Made by a program: the position numbers and the translations under genes. Below, piece after piece: positions 19,936 through 28,938 of a stretch of DNA of 64,000 nt. The stretch spans positions 148,385-212,384 of the forward strand of contig CALVNH010000001.1 of NCBI GenBank assembly GCA_944349635.1, read 5' to 3'. Source of the stretch: an uncultured Clostridia bacterium (GTDB taxonomy: Bacteria > Bacillota > Clostridia > Christensenellales > CAG-917). The stretch's first letter is position 1. The number at the start of each line of letters is the position of its first letter. The notes beneath the pieces are model-generated. The model had not been told where the DNA came from. It ran no database searches and worked only from the letters and a program-made list of their open reading frames with translations.

Positions 19936-21411
19936 ATGTCTTCCGACGTTATAGGCGCAATCGCAGGCGGTTGCATTGCCGCGCTGATTGTTCTTTTCTT
20001 CCTCGTTCTCGTTTTGCGAACTTTGGCAAACCGTCCCGAAAAGGCTCCCGGCAAAGCTTCCGATTTGCCGCAAATCGACAAGGACGCCGCCGTGCGACAC
20101 CTGCGCGAAGCGGTGCGAATACCGACCGTTTCCATGGTCGAGGATTACGCCGACAACGTTCAGCCCTTCATCGATTACCGCAACTGGCTGGAAAAAACCT
20201 ATCCCCTTCTGCACGCCGCCGCAGAGCGCACAATCATAGAAGGGTACAGCCTCATTTTCAAAATCAAGGGCACCGATTCTTCCCTCAAAGGCGGCTGTTA
20301 TCTCAGTCACATCGACGTGGTTCCCGCGCCTGCGGACGGGTGGGAACATCCGCCGTTCGAAGGCGTGCTTACGGACGACGGCTACATCTACGGCAGAGGT
20401 TCGCAAGACATGAAAAGCCACATGATTGCTTTGTTGGAAGCCGTGGAATACCATCTGGCACATGGCAGAAAGTTCGCACGTGACCTCTATCTCTGCTTCG
20501 GTCACGATGAGGAACCCGGCAACTCCACCAGCGGCGCCGCCAACATAGTCCGTCATCTTAAAGCGCAGGGGGTTGAAATGGAATTCGTCATCGACGAAGG
20601 GGGCACCGTGCTTGACGGAAAACTGTTGGGAATTCCTCACACCGTGGCGCTCGTCGGCGCGTGCGAAAAAGGCAACGGTGACCTCGAACTCGTGGTCAGG
20701 AAGTCGGGCGGGCACGCGTCCAATCCCAAGCCTCCCACGGCGGTAGGCTTGTTGTCCGAAGTCGTGGCGAAAGTCGAGTCACACCCCATGAAAACCCGCT
20801 GGACACCCATGACGAAGGAAACCTTCAAAGCCTTGTCGCCGTACTGCAAAGGCGCGTTCAAATTCGTGCTCACCAACCGCGACGTCTTTGCTCCCCTGCT
20901 CAAATTCGTGTTCACCAAAGTCGCTCCCATGACCAACGCACTCGTCCGCACCACATTCGCCCCCACGATGCTCTGGGGCAGCGAAGCCCGCAACGTCATT
21001 CCCAAAGAGGCACGAGCCAACATAAACTACCGCATGATAACGGGCGAAAACGCCGACGACGTCAAAGCCTATCTTACAAAACTCGTCGGAAAGAAAGCGG
21101 AAGTCAATCTTTTGTCCTATTCCGACCCGTCGCCCGAAGCCGACGTTCATTGCACGGCGTACGAAAGGCTGCGCGACACGATAACGGAAACTTTCGACGA
21201 TATCGTCGTAGCTCCTTACATGTTCATCGCGGCGTCCGACGCGCGTTTTTACAATCCGCTCACCGACAACGTCTTCCGCTTCGGACCTTTCATCAACACG
21301 CTCGACGACCAGTCGAGAATACACGGTATCAACGAAAGACTGCACGTAGACCAGCTGGAAAAAGCCACACAGTTCTTCGTGAAGTGCCTTGACAGAATGC
21401 TTGCGGAATAA
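19936..21411 (+). CDS. Membrane-anchored M20 family metallopeptidase (PM20D1/CPS1-like)
   Basis: A 491-aa di-zinc amidohydrolase. Start ATG 19936 is chosen because GGAGG sits six bases before it and it leaves a single N-terminal helix (IGAIAGGCIAALIVLFFLVLVL) that anchors the enzyme. Metal and catalytic residues are visible: His and Asp in SHIDVVP, the bridging Asp in GRGSQDMKSH, Glu-Glu in GHDEEPG, Asp in FVIDEGG and a late His in SRIHGINERL. The large insertion and N-terminal anchor resemble yeast carboxypeptidase S and PM20D1, which hydrolyse or form N-acyl amino acids, rather than DapE or PepV. The exact substrate is unknown. Monocistronic with its own promoter and a downstream hairpin. 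Confidence 0.88.
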   Translation: MSSDVIGAIAGGCIAALIVLFFLVLVLRTLANRPEKAPGKASDLPQIDKDAAVRHLREAVRIPTVSMVEDYADNVQPFIDYRNWLEKTYPLLHAAAERTIIEGYSLIFKIKGTDSSLKGGCYLSHIDVVPAPADGWEHPPFEGVLTDDGYIYGRGSQDMKSHMIALLEAVEYHLAHGRKFARDLYLCFGHDEEPGNSTSGAANIVRHLKAQGVEMEFVIDEGGTVLDGKLLGIPHTVALVGACEKGNGDLELVVRKSGGHASNPKPPTAVGLLSEVVAKVESHPMKTRWTPMTKETFKALSPYCKGAFKFVLTNRDVFAPLLKFVFTKVAPMTNALVRTTFAPTMLWGSEARNVIPKEARANINYRMITGENADDVKAYLTKLVGKKAEVNLLSYSDPSPEADVHCTAYERLRDTITETFDDIVVAPYMFIAASDARFYNPLTDNVFRFGPFINTLDDQSRIHGINERLHVDQLEKATQFFVKCLDRMLAE

Positions 21412-21434
21412 ACGACGCACAAAACGACACGATG

Positions 21435-21465
21435 ACAGGAGGGCTTCGGCTCTCCTGTTGTTTAT
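21435..21465 (+). terminator. Terminator after the M20 peptidase gene
   Basis: ACAGGAG (21435-21441) pairs with CTCCTGT (21452-21458), with an inner GC pair closing a TTCG loop, followed by a T-rich TGTTTATGTTG tail. About 25 bp after the stop codon. Confidence 0.72.
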
Positions 21466-21690
21466 GTTGCGCAAGCTCTTTTTACGCACATCGTGAAAAT
21501 GCCGATGCCCGCGGATGCCGATAACACAAGCACCGAGACACTCGGAAAAACGAAAGACGCACAAAACCGACAAACCGAACCCCCAAACGGAATTAAAGCC
21601 CGAATGCGCTCGGATTGCCAACCGAAATAGTGTCTGTATTTTCGTCAGCCGCAACACTTTGTGCCCGTCAAAAAATTTCCGATAAAGTCT

Positions 21691-21719
21691 TGAATTGTCA
21701 TACAAATAATGATAAAATC
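21691..21719 (+). promoter_or_regulatory. Promoter of the DUF4364 gene
   Basis: TTGAAT (21691-21696), 17 bp, TAAAAT (21714-21719). The start codon lies about 45 bp downstream of the -10 element. Confidence 0.65.
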
Positions 21720-21763
21720 CTATTCCCGTCGGAAATAATCGGAAAGAAGAATAGGAGGGGACA

Positions 21764-22303
21764 GTGGATTACAATCAGGACGGCGTTTCCGCGCGCCTGG
21801 ACAGCAAAGTTCAGAAGCTGATAATCTTGTTTGTATTCGACAGGATGGCAATTCCTTTGTCGGAAGCCACCCTTTTGGACGTTTGCACCTCCGACAACAA
21901 CTGGCTGAGCTATATGGACTGCAAACAGTACCTGAACGAGCTCATCGAAACCAACCTTCTTTACCGCGTACCCAAAAGCGACTGCATCAACATAACGCAG
22001 GACGGCATAGGCTGTCTCGCGCTTTTCTTCACACGCATTCCTTCCTCCATAAGAGACGACATCAACGTCTACGCCCGCGAAAACAGAATGCGTTTCAAAA
22101 AGCGTCAATCCTATTTCTGCGATTATTCCAAGAACGCCGACGGCACTTACACCGTGATTATGAAAATCAACAGCGACATCGCAACGCTGATGGAATTGAA
22201 ACTGGTCGTCGCCAACAGGCAACTTGCGAAATATCTGTATAAGAGCTGGGTGGATAAGGCGTCACAGACCTACGCGCTTATTCACGACACTTTGTTGGAC
22301 TGA
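21764..22303 (+). CDS. DUF4364 family protein (winged-helix, probable regulator)
   Basis: A 179-aa cytoplasmic protein of the clostridial DUF4364 family. The N-terminal half (residues about 15-90) reads as a winged helix: KLIILFVFDRMAIPLS, then a recognition-helix region MDCKQYLNELIETNLLY and the wing NITQDGIGCLALF. The C-terminal half is the family beta domain. GTG at 21764 is taken as the start because AGGAGGGG lies just before it and no ATG is nearby. The family has no established target; a transcription-factor role is inferred from the fold. It stands alone with its own promoter. Confidence 0.8.
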   Translation: MDYNQDGVSARLDSKVQKLIILFVFDRMAIPLSEATLLDVCTSDNNWLSYMDCKQYLNELIETNLLYRVPKSDCINITQDGIGCLALFFTRIPSSIRDDINVYARENRMRFKKRQSYFCDYSKNADGTYTVIMKINSDIATLMELKLVVANRQLAKYLYKSWVDKASQTYALIHDTLLD

Positions 22304-22702
22304 TTGCTTCCGCGGAAGTCAACCGCGTTTTCCCACACACAACCCAGAATTCCGACACACTTACCGACACACTTATCGTGTTCCGCCGAGAAGAACCGCA
22401 AAACACCCTCGCAGAGCACAAATCGTGTTTTTACAAAAAAAATCGCGCACGGAACGTCAACAGGAGAAAACCGACGGAACTCACAAGGCGTCGGCAATCC
22501 GCACGACGCATAACGAAAGCTCGAAACGTCTGCGGAAAAACGTTCTTGAAATTCCACGCTCGACACGGAGCGAGTCCGGTCGCGGAAGCAGCTCGCGGCG
22601 GACGCTCGACGGCTTTTCCCGACGAGCCGCACAGCGGAACACGCGAGTGCGCAAAGCAATGCGGCGTCCAACGTATGACGACACGGCGTCAGCGACAACG
22701 AA
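22304..22702. other. 400-bp stretch without a recognisable gene
   Basis: Follows the DUF4364 stop. Open frames on both strands are low-complexity, Arg/Ser-rich and lack ribosome sites. A 12-bp unit CCGACACACTTA is repeated twice in tandem near 22351-22374. It ends at the bidirectional terminator at 22703-22732. Confidence 0.5.
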
Positions 22703-22732
22703 AAAAAGCCCTTCCTTGCGGAAGAGCTTTTT
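22703..22732. terminator. Bidirectional terminator between DUF4364 and the MDR dehydrogenase gene
   Basis: AAAAAGC-C-CTTCC, loop TTGC, GGAAG-A-GCTTTTT: a near-symmetric hairpin with T-runs on both strands. It serves the convergent genes ending at 22303 (+) and 22846 (-). Confidence 0.85.
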
Positions 22733-22845
22733 GTCTGTCTGAAAAATTTTCGGGTCCGGTCGGTTTTCGGGTTCGGTCGATGTCGCCGTCAGGAACGCGA
22801 GGGTAAAGCCGCGGGCTACGAGTGCTCACGGATGCTTTGCGACAC

Positions 22846-23832
22846 TCAGTCCACGGAAACGACTATCTTGTTGTATTGGTTGGGATATTTCGCACACTGT
22901 GCCACCATTTCGGGCACATCCTCGAAATCTATGCGGGAATTTATGAGTCCGTTGGTTTTGATTATTCTGTTTGCCAACAGATTTATTGCGGACGACATTT
23001 CGCCGTATCCGTCGGCAACGCCCATCAGCCTCAGTTGTTTCGAAAGAATGACGCCGGCGTCGATGTTGTGTCCCGCACGCACGGAATAGCCCGCTATCAC
23101 CACTTCGCCTTTGTCCTTGACCAGACGGAAAGCGCAGTTGAACGGCACTCCGTCGCCGACATACACCGATGCCTCCGCCATGCGTCCCCCCGTGATTTCT
23201 TCGACGCGGCGTTCCAGGTTGTCGTAAGTCGGATTCAGCGCGTAATACACGCCCCAGCTGCTTGCAAGCGCAAGTTTTTCGGCGTCGAGGTCCACCAACA
23301 CGGGAATCATCTGATAGTAAAGAGTGAGTTGAGACAATATAAGCCCCAGAGTGCTTGCGCCGACTATGACGACAAAGTCTCCCTTGTCGACTTCGAGGCT
23401 GTTGAGCACATTGTTCGCAAGAGCGACATACTCGGCAAACACCGCCTCGTCATCCGGAATGCCGTCGGGAAGCGCATAGACGTTGTCGGCGGGAACGGAA
23501 GCGAAATCGCTGAGCAGTCCGTCCGTATCCACGCCCAACACACGCACGCGTTTCACGCCGTGTTCCTCGTACTTGACGAACGGACTGACCACCACGCGTG
23601 AGCCCATTTTCAGACCCAGGTTGTCGTAATCTTCCGACACATAGGCTATTGCGGAGTGTCCCGGCACGGTAAGATTGGGATTCTTGTCAACGGAATCGGA
23701 AGCGAAATAAGCAAAATCGGTGGAAGAAATCGCCACCTTTGAGAGCTTGACTTTGACCTCGTCGTCGGACTTGTGCAGAACGCTCTCGACAAGTTTGATG
23801 CGTTCAAGGCACTCGATATGCCAGGACTTCAT
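22846..23832 (-). CDS. Medium-chain dehydrogenase/reductase, apparently without zinc ligands
   Basis: A 328-aa protein with the MDR two-domain plan: a GroES-like N-terminal half and a Rossmann C-terminal half (VVIVGASTLGLILSQL, about residue 165; acidic strand end LVDLDAEKL). The start is the ATG at 23830-23832 with GAGGTG upstream. In classical alcohol dehydrogenases the catalytic zinc uses a Cys in the GxCGSD loop and His-Glu in GHE. Here the loop reads AISSTDF and the second site GHSAI, and the four-Cys structural zinc lobe is missing. It may therefore be a zinc-independent, quinone-oxidoreductase-like enzyme, or an enzyme that has lost classical activity. The substrate is unknown. It has its own promoter inside the gap after rng. 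Confidence 0.78.
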   Translation of the reverse strand: MKSWHIECLERIKLVESVLHKSDDEVKVKLSKVAISSTDFAYFASDSVDKNPNLTVPGHSAIAYVSEDYDNLGLKMGSRVVVSPFVKYEEHGVKRVRVLGVDTDGLLSDFASVPADNVYALPDGIPDDEAVFAEYVALANNVLNSLEVDKGDFVVIVGASTLGLILSQLTLYYQMIPVLVDLDAEKLALASSWGVYYALNPTYDNLERRVEEITGGRMAEASVYVGDGVPFNCAFRLVKDKGEVVIAGYSVRAGHNIDAGVILSKQLRLMGVADGYGEMSSAINLLANRIIKTNGLINSRIDFEDVPEMVAQCAKYPNQYNKIVVSVD

Positions 23833-23904
23833 ATTCACCTCGCCCTTCCGGAATCGACGCCGCACGGCGCCGCAGGCACATGCGTTCCTGTCCGGACGGA
23901 AATA

Positions 23905-23933
23905 ATTTTAACACAAATCGCCGTTCTGCGCAA
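23905..23933 (-). promoter_or_regulatory. Promoter of the MDR dehydrogenase gene
   Basis: On the minus strand TTGCGC (23928-23933), 17 bp, TAAAAT (23905-23910), starting only about 10 bp beyond the rng stop codon. The leader is about 65 nt and GC-rich. Confidence 0.55.
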
Positions 23934-23943
23934 GTGCGCACGC

Positions 23944-25404
23944 TCAATACAGCAACCTGGCGCAGGAAGGCAACGTGAGCACTTTGTCGTCGAGCCCGCG
24001 AATTTCGAAAGCGTCCCGCTTGACGGATTCGTCGGGAATCATATAAATGCGCTTGCCCTTCCACAGTCCCGCCGTCTCTCTGACCATTATTTTGTAATTG
24101 AAAACACAGTCACACACGGACGGGTTCAGGCGTACCGTATATGCGGAATGTCTGTGCACCAGCGTATAATCTATCAATTCGTCGCGCAGATTCAGCGCAA
24201 GGTGCGCCCCCGACACGACGCGCCCGCCCATACAGTCCGGACACGCGTCCAGCATAAAGCTGTCGGCAGGCAGACGGGTGCGCTTGCGCGTGAGTTCCAC
24301 AAGCCCCAGGTTGGTCATGGACACGACCGACGTTTTCAATCTGTCCTTTTTCAGTTCCGCGCGCAGAAGCTCCACGACGGCACGCTTGTGTTCGTCCTGC
24401 TGCATATCTATGAAATCAATGATGACGATACCGCTGATGTTCCTCAACCGCAGTTGTTTGGCAATGGTCACCGCCGCAGCGCAGTTGGTTCTGAACACGG
24501 TGTCCTCCAAATCCTTGGAGCCGACGTAACGCCCTGTGTTGACGTCGATTACCGTAAGGGCCTCCGTCTTGTCGATTACGATGTACGCGCCGCCCTCCAC
24601 TTCGACCCGACGTTCCGCAAGTTTGTCAACCTGCGCCGCAATGCCGTAATGGCGGAAAATGTTTCTGTCCCCGCCGTAGATTTCGATTTTCGCGTCGCCG
24701 ACTCTGCCCGCCAGCATATCCGCTAGTTCCGCTTCGTTGACGACGACTCTGTCCATGTTCTCGCCGTGAATATCCCTCACAACTCTTTCCAGCAACTGAG
24801 CTTCGCGAAAAACAACGGAAGTGGGAAGCGCAGAATCGTAACTCCTTTCAACGGCTTTCCATTGTTCGGCAAGCACGGCAATCTCGTCGGTAATATCACA
24901 ATCTCCCGCGTTTATCGCCGCAGAACGCACGATAAACCCCATGTTTTGCGGACAAACGGAATCAATCAGTTCTTCCAGATAGCGACGCCTCTCCTCGTCC
25001 TCGATTTTGCGGGATACGCCTCTGAAACGGTTCTTCGGCAGCAGCACCGTGTAATAGCCCGGCAATGTGATGTCGAGAGTGAGTCTTGCGCCCTTCATAT
25101 CGAACTGTTCTTTGACCACCTGACACATAACCGTGTCGCCCGGCGACAGCTTAGGCAGACTTTCGGACGCGCGCTTCTTCTCGTCGCCGTCCTCACCCAC
25201 GTAAAGGAATCCGTTTCTTTCCAGTCCGATGTTGACGAACGCGGCTTTCATTCCGCCCAGCACGTTTTCCACCTTTCCTTTGTAGATGTTGCCGACGTGT
25301 CCGCGAGCGGAAACGTGCTCCGCCAGAAATTCAACGAGTTCCCCGTCTTCGACAAGCGCGGCACGCACGAAGAAAGGATTGTAATCGATGAACAAACTTT
25401 TCAT
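23944..25404 (-). CDS. rng: Ribonuclease G (RNase E/G family)
   Basis: A 486-aa endoribonuclease that would cut single-stranded AU-rich RNA, including rRNA precursors and mRNA. Domains in order: an S1 RNA-binding fold (residues about 35-120, starting GHVGNIYKGKVENVLGGM), the 5'-sensor/RNase H-like part, and the DNase I-like catalytic part. That part has the metal-binding Asp in VIDVNTGRYVG and a second Asp in IVIIDFIDM. Then comes the zinc-link CPDC motif (ACPDCMGG, about residue 405), which joins two subunits. The length matches RNase G and leaves no room for the long RNase E degradosome tail. It follows TIGR03936 on the same strand, the usual clostridial neighbour, but rplU and rpmA do not follow. 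Confidence 0.93.
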   Translation of the reverse strand: MKSLFIDYNPFFVRAALVEDGELVEFLAEHVSARGHVGNIYKGKVENVLGGMKAAFVNIGLERNGFLYVGEDGDEKKRASESLPKLSPGDTVMCQVVKEQFDMKGARLTLDITLPGYYTVLLPKNRFRGVSRKIEDEERRRYLEELIDSVCPQNMGFIVRSAAINAGDCDITDEIAVLAEQWKAVERSYDSALPTSVVFREAQLLERVVRDIHGENMDRVVVNEAELADMLAGRVGDAKIEIYGGDRNIFRHYGIAAQVDKLAERRVEVEGGAYIVIDKTEALTVIDVNTGRYVGSKDLEDTVFRTNCAAAVTIAKQLRLRNISGIVIIDFIDMQQDEHKRAVVELLRAELKKDRLKTSVVSMTNLGLVELTRKRTRLPADSFMLDACPDCMGGRVVSGAHLALNLRDELIDYTLVHRHSAYTVRLNPSVCDCVFNYKIMVRETAGLWKGKRIYMIPDESVKRDAFEIRGLDDKVLTLPSCARLLY

Positions 25405-25481
25405 TCCGAATCTATATCCTTAAAATTTTATATCGCACAAAAGACGCAAAACGCTCCGACCGCTGCCCGTGCCCGCAGTTC

Positions 25482-26126
25482 TCAAACTGTCGGAAACGAC
25501 GACAGATAGTCGTCGACGTCCCGCAAAACGCCGTTCTCCGCGCGGACGTATTGAGCAAGTTTCAGAGTGTCGGGAAGCGCTCCCGCGCACAGTCCTTCGC
25601 GACGGAATGCGTCGAACACCCTGTCTGCACGCAAAGTCACATTGCCCGCCGCCAGAGTCAGCACCGTCAACCCGTCCTTCTCGGACACGCCGAAAATGCG
25701 TTCGGTTGCGTCCTCACATACGGTTTCACCCTTTTTGCTAAACTCGATTCGCAGTCCTTTCTCCGCGGCGTAACTGCCCACCGGACACGGGAAAAGATAG
25801 TCTGCGGCAACTATTCTGCCCGCCAAGTTGGGATTGCCCGCCACGTCGAAGCTTTTCACCGCACGCATATCGGCACCCACCGCCGCATTGTATCTCTCCA
25901 TCACCTCTTCCGCGGACATATCCGTGTCTATGGCAACGTACTCCGCAAGAGAGCCCACTCCCACGGAACAAGGCGGAGAAAAGAACACGAGAGCGTGAGG
26001 ATTGAACCCCTGCGAATATTTAACCGGAATTTCCGCGCGTCTCAAAATTCGTGCCGCCTGACGCAGAACGTCGATGTGAGAGACGAAACGGGCGTTGCCG
26101 AGGCGCAGATATTTCAGAACTTTCAT
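25482..26126 (-). CDS. TIGR03936 radical-SAM-linked protein (DUF2344)
   Basis: A 214-aa protein of the DUF2344 family, found next to, or fused with, TIGR03960 radical SAM proteins. The start is the ATG at 26124-26126, which overlaps the TIGR03960 stop as ATGA. Diagnostic stretches are YLRLGNARFVSHIDVLRQAA at the N-terminus and the following RRAEIPVKYSQGFNPHALVF. No catalytic motif is known. Strict co-occurrence suggests the two proteins act together on RNA or a ribosomal component, since rng and ribosomal-protein genes are the usual neighbours; that is inference. Confidence 0.88.
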   Translation of the reverse strand: MKVLKYLRLGNARFVSHIDVLRQAARILRRAEIPVKYSQGFNPHALVFFSPPCSVGVGSLAEYVAIDTDMSAEEVMERYNAAVGADMRAVKSFDVAGNPNLAGRIVAADYLFPCPVGSYAAEKGLRIEFSKKGETVCEDATERIFGVSEKDGLTVLTLAAGNVTLRADRVFDAFRREGLCAGALPDTLKLAQYVRAENGVLRDVDDYLSSFPTV

Positions 26127-27889
26127 ATTATCGTGCACCTCCCAAGCTTGTTTGCGCCGCACCCGTTGCAACCCTCGCGGCAATTCTTCGTAGTCACGCC
26201 GAGGTAGGCGAGTTCGCGTTGAGCTTTGAGATATTTCTTGCTTACGCCCGTATCGATGAAATCCCACGGCAAATCGGCGTCCGGGTCGATGGCGCCCGTA
26301 AAACGGTTTATATCCGCGCCGCAGTCGGCAAAAGCCCGCGTCCAGGCATTCCAGTCGAACTGCTCCGTCCAGCTGTCGAAACGCGCTCCCGACTCGTAGG
26401 CGCGGACTATGACGGCGGACAGGCTGCGGTCGCCGCGGGCAAGAGCCGCTTCCAGAACGGACGATTCCGCACCGTGCCAGGAGAACGTCACGCCCTTTAT
26501 CGCACGGAGTAATCCGCGCAGATAGTTTTGTTTTCTCAACATCTCTTCCATGGAAATCTGCGCTTCCCATTGGAACGGCGTGCAGGGCTTGGGAATGAAC
26601 ACCGCGCAACTTACGGACACGGTGAGATTCCTTTTGCCCGTGGTCGCGACGTACAGCCCGCGCAGACGGCGGCATATCTCGGCTATACCCGCGATGTCCT
26701 CGTCCGTTTCGGTGGGAAGACCGAGCATGAAATAGAGTTTGACGTTGGAGTATCCCGCCTCAAAGGCCTTTCCGATGTTGTCGATTTCCGCGTCGGTGAC
26801 GTTCTTGTTGATGACGTCGCGCAACCGCTGTGTGCCTGCTTCGGGCGCAAAAGTGAGCGAACTTCTTCTTGATTCCTGCGCCATTTCGCCGCTGAAACTG
26901 GAAAGTCTGAGACTGGGCAAGGCAAGATTTACATGCTTGTCGTGCACGAAACCGCGCAGTCTGTCCATAAGCTCTTTGAGCCCGGAATAATCCCCCGTTG
27001 ACAAAGAACACATGGAAATCTCGCCGTATCCCGTGGACTCCACCGCCTGCTTTGCGTATTCGGCGCATTTTTCGGCACTGCGCTCTCTTATTGGTCTGTA
27101 ATAGTACCCCGCCTGGCAGAATCTGCAACCGCTTGCGCAACCGCGGTAAAGTTCCAACGTCACGCGTTCGTGCACCGCCTCGACGTTGGGCACGAGAGGA
27201 TTGACGGGATACACGGAGTTCTCGAAATCGGCAACCACGGCCTTGACCACGGTTTCTCCCTCCTCGTGAAGGGAAGGAACATACACGCCCCCAATCTTTT
27301 TTGCTTCTTCCAGAACGCGCCTTTTGCTCCACCCTTTGCTTTTTCCCTCCTCGACGAGGCGCAAAAGCGCGAAGTCCACGCCCTCGCCTTCTCCTACCAC
27401 GACGCAATCGAAGAAATCGGCAAACGGCTCGGGATTTACGGCACAGGGACCGCCCGCGATAATCAAAGGGAAATCCTCTCCTCTGTCGCGGGAATAAAAC
27501 GGAATGCCCGCAAGGTCGAGCATATAAAGAATGTTTGTATACAACAATTCGAACTGCAATGAGAATCCGACAACGTCGAACTCTTTGAGCGGAGTGCCGC
27601 TTTCGAGAGAAAGCAGAGGAATGCCGTTCGAGCGCATTTTCTCGGCAAGGTCGGCTTTCGGCGCGTAACAACGCTCCGCGGCGTAATCTTCGTGCGCGTT
27701 GATTTCGGAATAGAGAATCTGCAAGCCGAGATTGCTCATTCCTATTTCGTACAAATCGGGAAAACAAAAACAGAATCTGGCTTTGACGTTGCCGGATTTT
27801 TCGGGTGTGTTCCACTCGCCGCCCGTGTAACGGGCAGGCTTTTCCACTTCGGGAAGAAGCGAAATCAATCTATCTCTGAAACTTTTCAT
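26123..27889 (-). CDS. TIGR03960 family B12-binding-like radical SAM protein
   Basis: A 588-aa radical SAM enzyme of unknown substrate. The N-terminal 200 residues form a B12-binding-like domain without an obvious cobalamin His (for example VVGFSLQFELLYTNIL). The radical SAM domain starts with RGCASGCRFCQAGYYYRP: Cys-x3-Cys-x2-Cys to hold the [4Fe-4S] cluster, about residue 255. The C-terminus has extra cysteines (NCREGCNGCGANKLGRC) that could hold a second cluster. The length is usual for the family. It belongs to an operon glcK-TIGR03960-TIGR03936-rng; the gap after glcK is only 40 bp. Confidence 0.9.
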   Translation of the reverse strand: MKSFRDRLISLLPEVEKPARYTGGEWNTPEKSGNVKARFCFCFPDLYEIGMSNLGLQILYSEINAHEDYAAERCYAPKADLAEKMRSNGIPLLSLESGTPLKEFDVVGFSLQFELLYTNILYMLDLAGIPFYSRDRGEDFPLIIAGGPCAVNPEPFADFFDCVVVGEGEGVDFALLRLVEEGKSKGWSKRRVLEEAKKIGGVYVPSLHEEGETVVKAVVADFENSVYPVNPLVPNVEAVHERVTLELYRGCASGCRFCQAGYYYRPIRERSAEKCAEYAKQAVESTGYGEISMCSLSTGDYSGLKELMDRLRGFVHDKHVNLALPSLRLSSFSGEMAQESRRSSLTFAPEAGTQRLRDVINKNVTDAEIDNIGKAFEAGYSNVKLYFMLGLPTETDEDIAGIAEICRRLRGLYVATTGKRNLTVSVSCAVFIPKPCTPFQWEAQISMEEMLRKQNYLRGLLRAIKGVTFSWHGAESSVLEAALARGDRSLSAVIVRAYESGARFDSWTEQFDWNAWTRAFADCGADINRFTGAIDPDADLPWDFIDTGVSKKYLKAQRELAYLGVTTKNCREGCNGCGANKLGRCTII

Positions 27890-27929
27890 CTCGATTACGC
27901 CCGAAACAACGTACGGACGGAAGCGCGCC

Positions 27930-28880
27930 TCAGTCTTTCATCGTGAGAGCGGCGGCTCCTATGATACCGGCGTCGTTGCCGAGAGTGGCGGCGACAACGC
28001 GAATGGGCGGATTGAACTCCGCACCGTAAATATTCCGTGCGACGTACTCCTGCAAAGGTTTGATGAGCGTATCCCCTTCCTTTGAGATTCCGCCGCCTAT
28101 GATAAACACTTCGGGATAAAGCAGGTTGGCAAGGCTCACAAGCCCCATTCCGATGTACTTGATATATCTGTCAAGCACGCGTTTCGCCACTTTATCGCCC
28201 ATTTTTGCCGCGATAAACACGGTTTTGCCGTCAAATCCCTGCTCTGCCGCAACCTTGTTGAGCAGACTTTCGGGGTGCTTTTTCATCGCCGTTTCAGTCT
28301 GGCGCAAGAGAGCGCTTGCAGAGGCGTACGCCTCGTAATGACCGCGTTTGCCGCAACCGCACATCGCACCGCCGATTCCAATCTGAATGTGCCCGCCTTC
28401 CGCACCTGCGGATTTGTTGCCCGTTATCAGCCTGCCGTCCGCAACGATACCCGTGCCCAATCCCGTGCCCAATGTCACGGTCACGCTGTTGCTTGCGCCG
28501 TTGCCCGCGCCGAACAGAGTTTCGGCAAGCGCGGCGCAGTTGGCGTCGTTGCTTATTCTGATGTTTTCGAAGCCGAGGTTCTTTTTCAGAATGCCCACAA
28601 CGGGGGTATCCGCGAAATTGATGTTGCAACAGTATCTGACAACGCCTTCCGCGTCGTTGACGGAACCCGGCGAACCCAACCCTATTCCGCAGATGTCCGC
28701 AAGAGAAAGTCCCTGCTCCTCCAACAGCCCGCGGATAAGCCGTTCTATGTCGCCGACGATTTCTTCCGAAGGCTTACGCGCCTGCGTGACAACGGTCTTT
28801 TTCGCGAAAATGTGCCCATTCTCGTCGGTAATGCCTGCCTTTATGGACATTCCTCCAATGTCGACACCGATGTAACGCAT
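27930..28880 (-). CDS. glcK: ROK family glucokinase
   Basis: A 316-aa sugar kinase that phosphorylates glucose with ATP to glucose 6-phosphate. Features: phosphate-binding loop YIGVDIGGMSIKAG at the N-terminus, catalytic Asp in ISNDANCAALAE, glycine-rich TLGTGLGTGI, sugar-binding EGGHIQIG, and the ROK zinc motif. That motif reads CGCGKRGHYEAYAS, so the usual third cysteine (GC.E) is histidine; His could still bind zinc. The C-terminal IIGGGISKEGD adenosine site is present. The length fits glucokinase rather than the longer DNA-binding ROK repressors. It is the first gene after the promoter at 28939-28967. Confidence 0.92.
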   Translation of the reverse strand: MRYIGVDIGGMSIKAGITDENGHIFAKKTVVTQARKPSEEIVGDIERLIRGLLEEQGLSLADICGIGLGSPGSVNDAEGVVRYCCNINFADTPVVGILKKNLGFENIRISNDANCAALAETLFGAGNGASNSVTVTLGTGLGTGIVADGRLITGNKSAGAEGGHIQIGIGGAMCGCGKRGHYEAYASASALLRQTETAMKKHPESLLNKVAAEQGFDGKTVFIAAKMGDKVAKRVLDRYIKYIGMGLVSLANLLYPEVFIIGGGISKEGDTLIKPLQEYVARNIYGAEFNPPIRVVAATLGNDAGIIGAAALTMKD

Positions 28881-28938
28881 AACTCCTCCGCAAAGTCGCG
28901 CGTCGGACGCGCGAACGTGAAAGCATATTTATGCAGTA

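Noticed and set aside
22282-22698. A Cys/Ser-rich minus-strand frame (138 codons) after the DUF4364 gene
   Set aside because: Its repeated CVGKCVG stretch comes from the tandem 12-mer; no ribosome site, and it overlaps the DUF4364 end.
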